Source: Streptomyces sporangiiformans (GTDB taxonomy: Bacteria; Actinomycetota; Actinomycetes; Streptomycetales; Streptomycetaceae). From it: a stretch of 42,816 nt of DNA. Each line of letters opens with the position of its first letter. Within the stretch, counting starts at the first letter, position 1. A model generated the notes under the pieces. It saw only the letters and a list, made by a program, of their open reading frames with translations, was not told the DNA's origin and made no database searches. The stretch lies in the NCBI RefSeq assembly GCF_005768555.2, contig NZ_VCHX02000174.1, forward strand, positions 25,275 to 68,090, given 5' to 3'. A program made the position numbers and the translations under genes. Below, in pieces: positions 1 through 8,198 of this stretch.

Positions 1-73
1 GGGGGAGTGGGAACGAGCCGGTCCAGTGAATCCCAGGTGAATGGATTATTGAACCTTCGAATCCGGATCGTTA

Positions 74-93
74 CTTGAGGTTTTCTTGAGGTT
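74..93. repeat. 11-bp direct repeat upstream of rpiB
   Basis: CTTGAGGTT occurs at 74-82 and again at 85-93, a period of 11 bp, or one helical turn. It lies about 60 bp before the rpiB start. Such spacing is typical of sites for response regulators that bind direct repeats, but the motif does not match a box I know. The rest of 1-151 shows no gene and is noticeably more AT-rich than the coding DNA. Confidence 0.3.
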
Positions 94-151
94 GTGCAGC
101 GCCGCCCGACCCCGCGCGGTCGATCCGAAACAGGCGTGTCACACTCGGACC

Positions 152-637
152 ATGCGCGTGTACCTCGGCTCCGATCATGCCGGTTTCGAACTCAAGAACC
201 ACCTCGTCGAGTGGCTCAAGGCCGCCGGCCACGAGCCCGTCGACTGCGGGCCTCTCATCTACGACGCCCAGGACGACTACCCGCCGTTCTGCCTCCGCGC
301 CGCGGAGCGCACCGCGGCCGACCCGGGCTCTCTCGGCATCGTGATCGGGGGCTCCGGGAACGGGGAGCAGATCGCGGCGAACAAGGTGGCCGGGGTTCGG
401 GCCGCGCTCGCCTGGAGCGAGGAGACCGCGTCGCTGGGGCGGGAGCACAACGACGCGAACGTCGTCGCGGTCGGTGCGCGTATGCACACCCAGGACGAGG
501 CGACCAAGTTCGTCGAGACGTTCCTCAACACGCCGTTCTCGGGCGACGAGCGGCACATCCGTCGCATCGACATGCTGTCGGCGTACGAGACGACGGGGAC
601 GCTGCCGGAGATCCCGGCCCACCACCCGCAGCCGTAG
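152..637 (+). CDS. rpiB: Ribose-5-phosphate isomerase B
   Basis: The 161-aa protein is a RpiB/LacAB sugar isomerase, interconverting ribose 5-phosphate and ribulose 5-phosphate in the non-oxidative pentose phosphate pathway in the cytosol. The N-terminus carries the family motif GSDHAGFELK (residues 6-15). The active-site loop reads GSGNGEQ (about 67-73), with Glu72 where E. coli RpiB has its catalytic cysteine; this is the actinobacterial form known from Mycobacterium. The conserved segment REHNDANV (about 97-104) supplies the phosphate/ring-opening histidine. The ATG at 152 is chosen because homology begins exactly there; the reading frame upstream (from 86) has no family similarity. The length is typical of the family. 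It is followed by a dispersed intergenic repeat and then the glycosylase gene on the same strand. Confidence 0.95.
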   Translation: MRVYLGSDHAGFELKNHLVEWLKAAGHEPVDCGPLIYDAQDDYPPFCLRAAERTAADPGSLGIVIGGSGNGEQIAANKVAGVRAALAWSEETASLGREHNDANVVAVGARMHTQDEATKFVETFLNTPFSGDERHIRRIDMLSAYETTGTLPEIPAHHPQP

Positions 638-654
638 GGCGCTTTTCTCCGCCG

Positions 655-740
655 GAGGGGCTGATCTTCAGCCCGTCCGGCGTTCGAGGACGAGGCCGTC
701 AGGCCGATGGAGGGTCTGGGGCACAGCCCCCGGTTTCGAA
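655..740. repeat. Streptomyces-type dispersed intergenic repeat
   Basis: The segment between rpiB and the glycosylase gene reads like a repeat family I recognise from many Streptomyces intergenic regions. It has a CAGCCCGTCCGGCG...GAGGACGAG block, then GGGTCTGGGG-CACA-GCCCCCGG, which can fold into a short GC hairpin. The block TCTGGGG...CAGCCCCC...GTTTCG recurs downstream of tig at about 13255-13282. It may double as the rpiB terminator. Confidence 0.55.
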
Positions 741-762
741 CAGCGTGAACAGCGTGAACAGC
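738..762. repeat. 9-bp tandem repeat GAACAGCGT
   Basis: GAACAGCGT is repeated twice (738-746, 747-755) followed by a partial third unit GAACAGC (756-762). It ends a few bases before the ribosome-binding site of the glycosylase gene. Confidence 0.6.
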
Positions 763-779
763 AAGACCAGGAGGCACCC

Positions 780-1634
780 GTGCCCGAAGGGCACACCATT
801 CACCGGCTGGCCGAGGACTACCTCGCCCGATTCGGTGGCCGGAAGGCACACGTCACCAGCCCCCAGGGCAAGTTCTCCGACGCCGCCGCCCTCCTGAACG
901 GCACAGCACTGACCACCGCCGAGGCGCACGGCAAGCACCTCTTCCTGCGGTTCGAGCGCGAGGACTGGACCCACATCCACCTCGGCCTCTTCGGCAAGGT
1001 CACCTTCGGCGGCGCCCCCACACCCCCACCCACCGACACGGTCCGCCTCCGCCTCGCCCACGACAGCGCGTACGTCGACCTCCGCGGCCCCACCACCTGC
1101 GCCCTGATCACCGACACCGAGAAACAGGCGATACACGACCGCCTCGGCCCGGATCCCCTGCGCGAGGACGCCGAGCCGGCGTGGGCGTACACCCGCGTCT
1201 CCCGCAGCCGCACCACCATCGCCGCCCTCCTGATGGACCAGAAGGTCATCGCGGGCGTGGGCAACGTCTACCGCGCGGAGGTCCTCTTCCGGCACGGCAT
1301 CGACCCGTACCGGGCAGGAAAGGACATCACCCGAACCGAGTGGGACGCGATGTGGACGGACCTCGTGGCGCTCATGCGCGAGGGCGTCCGCAACAATCGG
1401 ATCGACACGGTCCGCCCGGAACACGAACCGGACGCGATGGGCCGCCCGCCGCGCAGAGACGACCACGGCGGCGAGGTCTACGTGTACCGCAGGGCCAACC
1501 TGCCCTGCCACATCTGTGGCGGCGAGATCCGCACCGCCGATCTCGCCGCCCGCAACCTCTTCTGGTGCCCGGTCTGCCAGAAAACGGGGAACGGCCCCGG
1601 GCGCGCCCAGGGCCATCCGCCGGACAGGCCCTAG
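780..1634 (+). CDS. Fpg/Nei family DNA glycosylase (Nei2-like)
   Basis: The 284-aa protein belongs to the Fpg/Nei bifunctional DNA glycosylase/AP lyase family of base excision repair. After removal of Met, the N-terminus is PEGHTIHR: Pro1 is the Schiff-base nucleophile and Glu2 the catalytic acid, and this sequence is typical of endonuclease VIII-like Nei rather than Fpg (PELPEVE). The helix-two-turn-helix segment includes DQKVIAGVGNVYRAE (about 157-171). The C-terminal zinc finger has Cys243/Cys246 and Cys263/Cys266. The GTG at 780 is chosen because it places PEG at the N-terminus and follows a GGAGG site. The last residues (PPDRP) and the TAG stop are encoded inside a dispersed repeat unit (1619-1634), so the tail appears to be supplied by the repeat. 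Confidence 0.93.
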   Translation: MPEGHTIHRLAEDYLARFGGRKAHVTSPQGKFSDAAALLNGTALTTAEAHGKHLFLRFEREDWTHIHLGLFGKVTFGGAPTPPPTDTVRLRLAHDSAYVDLRGPTTCALITDTEKQAIHDRLGPDPLREDAEPAWAYTRVSRSRTTIAALLMDQKVIAGVGNVYRAEVLFRHGIDPYRAGKDITRTEWDAMWTDLVALMREGVRNNRIDTVRPEHEPDAMGRPPRRDDHGGEVYVYRRANLPCHICGGEIRTADLAARNLFWCPVCQKTGNGPGRAQGHPPDRP

Positions 1635-1660
1635 GTATGAAACTGCCGGACAGGCCCTAG
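1619..1660. repeat. Tandem half-copies of a dispersed repeat at two gene ends
   Basis: GCCGGACAGGCCCTAG occurs at 1619-1634 and again at 1645-1660, a period of 26 bp. The first copy provides the TAG stop of the glycosylase gene on the plus strand. The second copy overlaps the stop codon of the convergent Eis-like gene. The same 16-mer in inverted orientation forms one arm of the palindrome after rodA (29502-29537). Confidence 0.8.
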
Positions 1661-2910
1661 AAACCGTGCGGCAGCCAGGGAGCCACGACGGAGGAGAAGC
1701 CGGTCGAGGCCTCGGCGAGCGCGCCCTGGCGCACCTCCCGCACCCGCCCCGCGGCGGCCAATGAGGTCAGGGACACGCCGCCGAGATAGGCCGCCCCCAA
1801 CTCCCGTACGGACAGCGCGAGATCCGCCGCGTCCGTGGTCCTCCGGCAGGACGCCCCCTTCGCGTCACCGGTGAGCCGCCAACGTCCCTCGTTCCAGGGG
1901 CAGAACGTGTCTTCGACCTCGAACACGACGTCCACGGGCGTGTGATACGTCCGCGCCTCGAGCGCCGCTCCGACGTCGACGAGCCGCACGTACAACGAAT
2001 CCCGCAGTGCCGGCCCGCACCGCCGGATGTCGGAGACGAGGTGCTGCCAGGCGTCGTCGACGGGCCGGTTGTGCGTCTTGAGCGTCGACGTCAGATCGAT
2101 GTCGAACAGGAACCGCCACAACGCCGCGTACGCCGCCGGATCCACCGCCTCCAGATCACGCAGCTCGATCGTGCCCTTGGGCCCTGCCGTGTCCCACTCC
2201 GGCCTGATGAAGTACCGGGCGTAACCGGCCACTTCACCGCGCTCCTCACCGGCGACGTCCCGCTCCGCGAGCACGCACTGCAACGGCGAGGTGCCCTTGC
2301 GCTCGCTCTCCGGGTCGAGCACCGGCAGTCGCTCCCAGCCGGGCCGCCGCGCCAGCATCCCGGGCCGGGTCGCCACCTGACGCGCGTACACGGCCTCGCA
2401 GGCGTCGCGTACGGCGTCGGCGCCCGGCTCGGCGAGCCGCAGCCGTACGTCGTCCGTGCCCGGCGGCACCGTCAGCCGTACCCGCGCCGTGTCGATCTCG
2501 GCGCGCAGCTGCTGTGTCGCGTTCTCGTAGCCGAACCGGCCGTAGATCATCGGCTCGGAGGCCGTCAGTACGGCCAGCGGCTCGCCCCAGGACCGCACGT
2601 CGTCCAACTGGCGCCGCATCATCGACGTCAGCACCCCGCGGCGACGGTGTGTCGCGGCGACGCTCACCATCGTGATGCCGGCCGCCGGAACGAGCGCACC
2701 GCCCGGCACCGTCACCCGGAAGCTGAACGCCCCCGCCGTGCCCACGCACGCGTCGCCGTCCCAGACGCCGATCGAGCGGTCGAACTCCGTGAGACCGTTC
2801 CACAGGTCCCGCTCCTCGGCCGACTCCTCGGCGCCACCGAACGCGAGCATCAGCGTTCTGTACCACTTGTCCCAGTCGTCCGGACTCAGCACGCGCAAGT
2901 CAGTCGTCAT
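1657..2910 (-). CDS. Eis-like GNAT N-acetyltransferase
   Basis: The 417-aa protein matches the Eis family: N-terminal and central GNAT folds plus a C-terminal SCP2-like domain, often hexameric. Known members acetylate amines from acetyl-CoA, including aminoglycosides. The acetyl-CoA loop region reads RRRGVLTSMMRRQL (about 88-101). The segment MIYGRFGYENAT (about 121-132) carries the tyrosine that acts as general acid in Mycobacterium Eis. The protein ends in Phe (LPHGF), matching the catalytic C-terminal carboxylate of that enzyme. The physiological substrate here is unknown. The gene is convergent with the glycosylase gene and divergent from the phosphatase gene. The ATG at 2910 precedes the conserved start LRVLSPDDWDKWY. 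Confidence 0.85.
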   Translation of the reverse strand: MTTDLRVLSPDDWDKWYRTLMLAFGGAEESAEERDLWNGLTEFDRSIGVWDGDACVGTAGAFSFRVTVPGGALVPAAGITMVSVAATHRRRGVLTSMMRRQLDDVRSWGEPLAVLTASEPMIYGRFGYENATQQLRAEIDTARVRLTVPPGTDDVRLRLAEPGADAVRDACEAVYARQVATRPGMLARRPGWERLPVLDPESERKGTSPLQCVLAERDVAGEERGEVAGYARYFIRPEWDTAGPKGTIELRDLEAVDPAAYAALWRFLFDIDLTSTLKTHNRPVDDAWQHLVSDIRRCGPALRDSLYVRLVDVGAALEARTYHTPVDVVFEVEDTFCPWNEGRWRLTGDAKGASCRRTTDAADLALSVRELGAAYLGGVSLTSLAAAGRVREVRQGALAEASTGFSSVVAPWLPHGF

Positions 2911-2964
2911 ATGCCATGCCTACCAGGGCAATCCGGGATGAGCGAGTGGATTTCTTCCGGCACT

Positions 2965-2977
2965 GGTCGGTCCGACC
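2965..2977. promoter_or_regulatory. Palindrome in divergent promoter region
   Basis: GGTCGGTCCGACC is a perfect inverted repeat around a central T, lying between the Eis-like gene and the divergent phosphatase gene. It is a possible operator; no known regulator is recognised. Confidence 0.3.
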
Positions 2978-3092
2978 GGTCCGGCCGTGCGATCCTCGGG
3001 GGTCGGACATTTCTGTGACTTCGGTCCTCGGACGGGGGACAAGTAGGACCTCCCGTGCCAAGCACCTGGTCCGATGGATAGGGTCCCGAACA

Positions 3093-4271
3093 ATGGCAGC
3101 AGGACGAGAGCGGCGCGCGGAAGCCGACACGTTCACGGCCCGGTTGAACAAGCAGGCTCACCGGGTCCGCACAGGGCTGCGCAGATCCGCCGTCGACTAC
3201 TTCCGCGGGGACGGCTCGGACTGGGTCGCACTGGCCGGTCTGCTGCTGACCATTCCCGTCATCACGGCCGTCACACTCGCCAACTCCGTGTGGGCTTCAC
3301 CGGCCGCCCTCGTCCTCCCGATCGTCGCGGGCGGGCTCCTGCTGCGCCCCGCCAGCCTGCTCGGCCTGTACGCCGCCGCGGCAACCGCTCTGATCGTCGA
3401 GTCCGTGAAGCTCGGCCCGTACACCGAGGGCCCGTCCAGGGTGACACCTGGGATCGTCCTCGTGGTCGCGGCCTGCGGCTTCTTCGGCCTGCTCATCGCG
3501 CAGTTCCGCAGCCGGGTCGGTGTGCCGTGGCGGCGCGGCGGGACCATGCTCTTCGACCTGCGCGAACGGATCCGCGTCCAGAGCAAGTTGCCGAAGCTGC
3601 CCACGGGGTGGCACCGGGAGATGGCGCTGCGGCCGGCGGGGGGTCAGTCGTTCTCGGGTGACTTCGTCGTCGCGGCTCGTACGAACGGGGGCCGCACGCT
3701 GGAGGTCGTCCTGACGGACGTCTCGGGCAAGGGCATGGACGCGGGGTCGCGTGCGCTGCTGCTGTCGGGGGCCTTCGGTGGCCTGTTGGGCTCCCTGCCC
3801 CCTCATGCCTTCCTTCCCGCTGCCAACGGTTACCTGCTCCGCCAGGACTGGGACGAGGGTTTCGCGACGTCGATCCACCTCGTCCTGGACCTGGACTCGG
3901 GCGACTACGAGCTCTACTCGGCAGGCCACCCTCCGGGGCTCCAACTCAGCGCGGGGAACGGCCGCTGGGAGGAGAAGACCGCCGAGGGCCCTTTGCTCGG
4001 TGTCTACGACGGTGCCCAGTTCGACCCGGTGAAGGGCTCCCTGCGCCCCGGCGACGTCCTGATGCTGTTCACCGACGGCCTCGTCGAAACCTCCGACCGC
4101 GACATCGTCGAGGGCATGGACCGCCTCACCGGCGAAGCCGACCGCTATGTGGCCGGCGGCTTCCACGGCGCCGCCTGGCACCTCATCGAGGCGGTCGCGC
4201 GAGACGTGAACGACGACCGGGCGCTGCTGCTGATCTGCCGAGAGGGCGTGGTGGGGCCGGTCACCCGGTGA
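3093..4271 (+). CDS. Membrane-anchored PP2C/SpoIIE-type protein phosphatase
   Basis: The 392-aa protein has about three to four hydrophobic membrane segments in the N-terminal 140 residues (around 44-66, 68-90, 92-108 and 118-137), then a cytosolic PP2C-like SpoIIE phosphatase domain. Metal-ligand motifs of the domain are visible: FSGDF (about 188-192), LTDVSGKGMDA (about 207-217), LFTDGLVE (about 327-334) and a late DVNDDRALL. Such Ser/Thr phosphatases in Streptomyces commonly act on anti-anti-sigma factors, but no anti-sigma partner is nearby, so the substrate is unknown. No PAS, GAF or HATPase sensor domain is seen, so any signal probably enters through the membrane part. The ATG at 3093 is chosen because the reading frame upstream is promoter-like and non-homologous. 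Confidence 0.85.
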   Translation: MAAGRERRAEADTFTARLNKQAHRVRTGLRRSAVDYFRGDGSDWVALAGLLLTIPVITAVTLANSVWASPAALVLPIVAGGLLLRPASLLGLYAAAATALIVESVKLGPYTEGPSRVTPGIVLVVAACGFFGLLIAQFRSRVGVPWRRGGTMLFDLRERIRVQSKLPKLPTGWHREMALRPAGGQSFSGDFVVAARTNGGRTLEVVLTDVSGKGMDAGSRALLLSGAFGGLLGSLPPHAFLPAANGYLLRQDWDEGFATSIHLVLDLDSGDYELYSAGHPPGLQLSAGNGRWEEKTAEGPLLGVYDGAQFDPVKGSLRPGDVLMLFTDGLVETSDRDIVEGMDRLTGEADRYVAGGFHGAAWHLIEAVARDVNDDRALLLICREGVVGPVTR

Positions 4272-4309
4272 CGGCCGCCGCCGAGTGACCGCCGGTGGGC
4301 GCGTGGGGT

Positions 4310-4326
4310 GGGGTTCTCCCTACCCC
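4310..4326. promoter_or_regulatory. Inverted repeat upstream of ABC operon
   Basis: GGGGT and ACCCC flank a 7-bp spacer about 100 bp before the ABC ATPase start. A GGGGTTxTCCCTACCCC-like element before ABC/FtsX-type permease operons is something I recall from Streptomyces, but the regulator is not identified. A -10-like TAGTTT lies downstream at 4371-4376. Confidence 0.3.
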
Positions 4327-4421
4327 CAAGTCGGCGGTCGGCCGCATGGTGGCCGCAGGTCCCGGATCCGTAGTTTCGGAGCATCAGCACCGCTGGACGC
4401 GACGGAAGGACGGACCCGGCC

Positions 4422-5207
4422 ATGGGCCTGCGCAAGAGGACCGCACAGAACGTCCAGAACGGTACGGCCCTCGCGGCGGACTGGGCCGTCGAACTGCGTG
4501 GCGTACGACGGCAGTACGGCCGCGGCGGCTCCGCCGTACACGCCCTGCGCGGAGTCGACCTCACCCTTGTACGCGGCAGCTTCACCGCCGTGATGGGGCC
4601 CTCCGGCTCCGGCAAGTCCACGTTCCTGCAGTGCGCGGCCGGACTCGACCGGCCGAGCGGGGGAACCGTGCGGCTCGGTGGCACGGAGATCACCGGCATG
4701 AGCGAGAACAAGCTGACGGCGCTGCGCCGTTCGCGCCTGGGCTTCGTCTTCCAGGCGTTCAACCTGCTGCCGTCGCTGACCGTCGAGCAGAACGTCGTTC
4801 TGCCGATGCGCCTCGCGGGCCACCGCCCCGACCGGCGCCGCGCGGCCGAGGTCCTCGCCCAGGTCGGCCTCGACGGACTGGCCCGCCGTCGCCCCGGTCA
4901 GCTCTCCGGCGGACAGCAGCAGCGCGTCGCGATCGCCCGCGCCCTGGTCACCCGCCCGGATGTCGTCTTCGCGGACGAGCCGACCGGCGCGCTCGACACA
5001 CGCACGGCCGGCGAGGTCCTCGCTCTGCTCCGTCAGGCCGTCGACCAGCTGGGGGCCACCGTCGTCATGGTCACGCATGACCCGACGGCCGCGGCCTGGG
5101 CCGACCGTGTCCTCTTCCTCGCCGACGGCTCGATCGTCGACCATGTGGAGGGCGCCTCGGCCGAGCGGATCGCCGCCCGCATGACGGACGTGCGAGCGGT
5201 CGCCTGA
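4422..5207 (+). CDS. ABC transporter ATP-binding protein (MacB/LolD type)
   Basis: The 261-aa protein is an ABC ATPase of the LolD/MacB class that drives FtsX-like permeases. Walker A is GPSGSGKS (about 59-66). The Q-loop region reads LGFVFQAFNLLPSLTVEQNV, the signature is LSGGQQQRV (about 161-169), Walker B plus catalytic Glu is VVFADEPTGALD, and the switch His is in VTHD. The start follows a GGAAGGA site. The stop overlaps the permease start as TGATG, so the two are translationally coupled. Systems of this class act in mechanotransmission or lipid/peptide handling at the membrane; the substrate cannot be read from the sequence. Confidence 0.93.
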   Translation: MGLRKRTAQNVQNGTALAADWAVELRGVRRQYGRGGSAVHALRGVDLTLVRGSFTAVMGPSGSGKSTFLQCAAGLDRPSGGTVRLGGTEITGMSENKLTALRRSRLGFVFQAFNLLPSLTVEQNVVLPMRLAGHRPDRRRAAEVLAQVGLDGLARRRPGQLSGGQQQRVAIARALVTRPDVVFADEPTGALDTRTAGEVLALLRQAVDQLGATVVMVTHDPTAAAWADRVLFLADGSIVDHVEGASAERIAARMTDVRAVA

Positions 5208-7663
5208 TGTTCGTGCCCAACGGTCTGGCCCGTGCCGCCGTCCGCTTCAAACCCGCGGCCTTCGTGGGGACGTTCATCGCCCTGGCGATGGCAGCCCTGA
5301 TCGTGTCGGCCTGCGGCATCCTCCTGGAGACGGGCATACGCGCGTCCGTTCCGCCGGTCCGTTACGCCGACGCTCCCGTGGTGGCCGCCGCCGACCAGCG
5401 TGCCCACCGCGTCACCGGCCACGGCGACAGCCGCGAGGACGAGGCCGTGCCGGTTCCGGACAAGGCCTGGCTGGACGACTCCCTGGTGGCGAAGGCCGGT
5501 TCCGTGACCGGTGCGCGCAAGGCGGTCGCCGACGTGACCTTCCAGGTCCGGACGGGCTCCGGCGCGCCGGCCACCGCCCACGGCTGGGGCTCCACGTCGT
5601 TCACCGGCGAGCGGCTGACGGCGGGCCGGGCGCCCGGCGAAGGCGAAGTCGTCCGCACGTCCGGCACGGTCGGCGAGCACATCACCCTCACCACGGCCGA
5701 CGGCCCCCGCACCTTCCGCGTCTCCGGCATCGCGAAGGAAGGCAAACAGGCCAGGGCCGGGCAGGACACCTTCTGGTTCGCCGACTCCGAAGCCGTACGC
5801 GTCTGCGGTCACCCGGGGCGCATCGACGCGATCGCCGTCCTGCCGAAGGACTCAGTGACGGCCGAAGCCCTCAAGTCCCAGGTGGCACAGGCCCTCGGTG
5901 GCCGTGCCGAGGTCCACATCGGTGACGATCGCGGCACCGCCGAGGACCCTTCCCTCGCCGAGGCCAAGGAGGTCCTCGCAGGGCTCGGCGGCTCCTTCGG
6001 CGGTGTCGCGGCGATGGTGGCCGTGTTCACCGCGGCCGGGACGGTGGCGCTGTCGGTCGCCCAGCGTGCCCGTGAGTTCGCCCTGCTGCGCGCCATCGGT
6101 ACGACTCCGCGTCAGATCCGCCGTTCCATCGCCACCGAGGCGCTGCTCCTCGCGCCCCTCGCGGGCCTGGCCGGCTGTGTGCCCGGAATCGCCCTGGCCC
6201 GTTGGTGGTTCGAGCAGCTCAAGGACAAGGGCGCGATCCCGGAGCCCGTGGAGCTGTCCGTCTCGTACATCCCGCTGCTCTCGGCGGTCGGCGCTGTGCT
6301 CGGCACCGCCCTGCTCGCCGGGTACATGGCGGCCCGCCGCCCGGCGCGGATCAAGCCGGGGCAGGCGCTCACCGAGGCGGCCGTGGAGCGGCTGAGGCCC
6401 GGCTGGATCCGTACGCCGCTGGGGATCGCGGCAGCCGTCGGCGGCTTCGTCTGCGCCGGCTTCGCCGCCTCGCTGACCGGCGAGGACGCGGTCAACGCCG
6501 CGCTGGGCATCGTCGTGCTCTTCATGCTGGCCGTGGCCCTGCTCGGCCCGCTGGTCGCCCGCGCCTGCGCCGCCCTGTTCGGGCTTCCGCTGCGCGGCGC
6601 GGGCATCTCCGCCGCGCTGGCCGCCGCCAACTCCCGGACCAACGCCCGTCGTCTGGCCTCCGCGATCACCCCGATCGTCCTGGCGATGGCGTTCTCCTCG
6701 GTGCTCGTCTTCATGCACACCAGCGAGGAGCGGGCCACGCGGGAGCAGCAGCGGGCCGGCATCATGGCCGACCACATCGTGACGTCGGACGCGGGCCTCA
6801 CCCCCGACGCCGTACGGCAGGCCGCCCGCACCCCCGACGTCACCGCCGCCGTGGGCCTGCTGAAGACCGAGGTCCTGGTCCCGGCAGGTGGGGTACTGAA
6901 CTCCGCCTCCACACAGGGCGTCATGGGCTCGGCGCGGGACCTGGCCCGCGTGCAGGACCTGGAGGTCGGCAAGGGCGCGCTGTCCCTGAAGCGGGGCGAG
7001 GCCGCGCTCGACGCCTCGCTCGCCCGCTCCGCCGGAGTCGGCGTGGGGGACCGCCTCGACCTGCGCCTGCCCGACGGCACGAAGGCGACTTCGAGGATCG
7101 TGGCGACGTACGCCCGCGGCATGGGACTGTCCCAAGTCACCCTGAGCCACGCCGACCTGGCGACCCACGTCAGCTCCCCCTTCGCCACGGAGATCTGGGC
7201 GAAGGGCGGCAGCGTCGCCGACCTGGCGAAGCTCGGCACGGTCCTGGACCGCGGCGACTACACCACCGCACAGTCCCTCGACCGTGAGCTGAACGCCTGG
7301 GCGAACACCACCATGGCGGCGGTCCTCGGCGGCTTCGCGGCCGTCGCCGCCGCCAACACGCTGGTGATGACGGTCCTCGACCGCCGCCGTGAGCTGGGCA
7401 CGCTGCGGCTCATCGGCTCCACGCGCCGCCAGGTGCTGCGCATGGTCCACTGGGAGGCCCTGCTCGTGGCGCTCGCGGGCATCGTCCTCGGCACGGGCAT
7501 CGCGCTCGCCACGCTCGTTCCGATGATGGAGGGGCTGACCGGCCAGGCGCCCTACGTTCCCCCGTTGGTGTACGGCTCGTTCGTGGCGGCCGTGGTGGTG
7601 CTCGGCGTGACGGCGGCGACGGTTCCGGCCCGGTCGGCGCTACGAGGCACACTCGACGCATGA
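5207..7663 (+). CDS. FtsX-like ABC transporter permease
   Basis: The 818-aa protein is a duplicated FtsX/MacB-fold permease. An N-terminal membrane helix (about 19-41) is followed by a roughly 200-residue extracytoplasmic domain. A block of three helices follows (QRAREFALLRAIGTTPRQIRR is the typical cytosolic coupling segment after the first of them). A central pair of helices leads to a second extracytoplasmic domain, and a final three-helix block carries a second coupling segment (DRRRELGTLRLIGSTRRQV). This 2 x FtsX arrangement is common in actinobacteria. The gene overlaps the ATPase gene and the next gene (ATGA at 7660-7663), so three genes form one translationally coupled unit. Confidence 0.92.
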   Translation: MFVPNGLARAAVRFKPAAFVGTFIALAMAALIVSACGILLETGIRASVPPVRYADAPVVAAADQRAHRVTGHGDSREDEAVPVPDKAWLDDSLVAKAGSVTGARKAVADVTFQVRTGSGAPATAHGWGSTSFTGERLTAGRAPGEGEVVRTSGTVGEHITLTTADGPRTFRVSGIAKEGKQARAGQDTFWFADSEAVRVCGHPGRIDAIAVLPKDSVTAEALKSQVAQALGGRAEVHIGDDRGTAEDPSLAEAKEVLAGLGGSFGGVAAMVAVFTAAGTVALSVAQRAREFALLRAIGTTPRQIRRSIATEALLLAPLAGLAGCVPGIALARWWFEQLKDKGAIPEPVELSVSYIPLLSAVGAVLGTALLAGYMAARRPARIKPGQALTEAAVERLRPGWIRTPLGIAAAVGGFVCAGFAASLTGEDAVNAALGIVVLFMLAVALLGPLVARACAALFGLPLRGAGISAALAAANSRTNARRLASAITPIVLAMAFSSVLVFMHTSEERATREQQRAGIMADHIVTSDAGLTPDAVRQAARTPDVTAAVGLLKTEVLVPAGGVLNSASTQGVMGSARDLARVQDLEVGKGALSLKRGEAALDASLARSAGVGVGDRLDLRLPDGTKATSRIVATYARGMGLSQVTLSHADLATHVSSPFATEIWAKGGSVADLAKLGTVLDRGDYTTAQSLDRELNAWANTTMAAVLGGFAAVAAANTLVMTVLDRRRELGTLRLIGSTRRQVLRMVHWEALLVALAGIVLGTGIALATLVPMMEGLTGQAPYVPPLVYGSFVAAVVVLGVTAATVPARSALRGTLDA

Positions 7664-8136
7664 CCGACAACGCACCGCGAGTGGCCAAGAGCGAGTTGCT
7701 GACCCTCAACGAGGTCGAAGCCCTGGCCCGTAACGCACACGCCGCCCAGACCGACAAGGCGGGCCGGCCCTATGCCGAGCACCTCCAGGCCGTGGCGGAG
7801 GGAGTTCGCGCCCGTGGCGGTGACGACGAGCAGGTCGCCGCCGCGTGGCTGCACGACGCCGTGGAGGACGACGCCGTGTCCGAGGAGTGGCTGCTGCACG
7901 AGGCCGCGCTGACGCGGCGTACGAAGGACATCGTCCTGGCCCTCACCAAGCGGGCGGGTGAGTCCCAGGAGGCGTACGCCGAACGCATCCTGGCCACCGA
8001 GGGAGCCCTGCTGGTGAAGGAGTCCGACCTGGCGCACAACGCGGACCCGTCCAGGCTGGCGGTCCTGGACGGGCCCACGCGGTCCCGGCTGACCCGGAAG
8101 TACACGCGCATGCGCGAACTGCTGGGCCTCGACTGA
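7660..8136 (+). CDS. Small HD-domain protein (RelA/SpoT-like HD)
   Basis: The 158-aa protein carries a single HD metal-dependent phosphohydrolase domain. The opening ALARNAHAAQTDKAGRPYAEH resembles the start of the (p)ppGpp hydrolase HD domain (AxxxAHxGQxRKxGxPYxxH), and the core motif is WLHDAVEDD (about 65-73). It lacks synthetase, TGS and ACT domains. Small stand-alone HD proteins of this type may hydrolyse (p)ppGpp-like or other nucleotides; the substrate is not established here. Start and stop overlap with the permease (ATGA) suggests co-translation, though a functional link to the transporter is only inferred from that. Confidence 0.8.
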   Translation: MTDNAPRVAKSELLTLNEVEALARNAHAAQTDKAGRPYAEHLQAVAEGVRARGGDDEQVAAAWLHDAVEDDAVSEEWLLHEAALTRRTKDIVLALTKRAGESQEAYAERILATEGALLVKESDLAHNADPSRLAVLDGPTRSRLTRKYTRMRELLGLD

Positions 8137-8146
8137 GAGGCCGTGG

Positions 8147-8187
8147 TCAGGCGGCCGCCGGCCGAAAGCGCCTGGCCTGGCGCCTGA
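8147..8187. terminator. Possible hairpin between convergent genes
   Basis: TCAGGCG at 8147-8153 can pair with CGCCTGA at 8181-8187 across a GC-rich interior containing further self-complementarity. It lies between the stop of the HD gene and the stop of the convergent acyltransferase gene. There is no clear T-run. Confidence 0.35.
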
Positions 8188-8198
8188 TTCCTGGTGCC

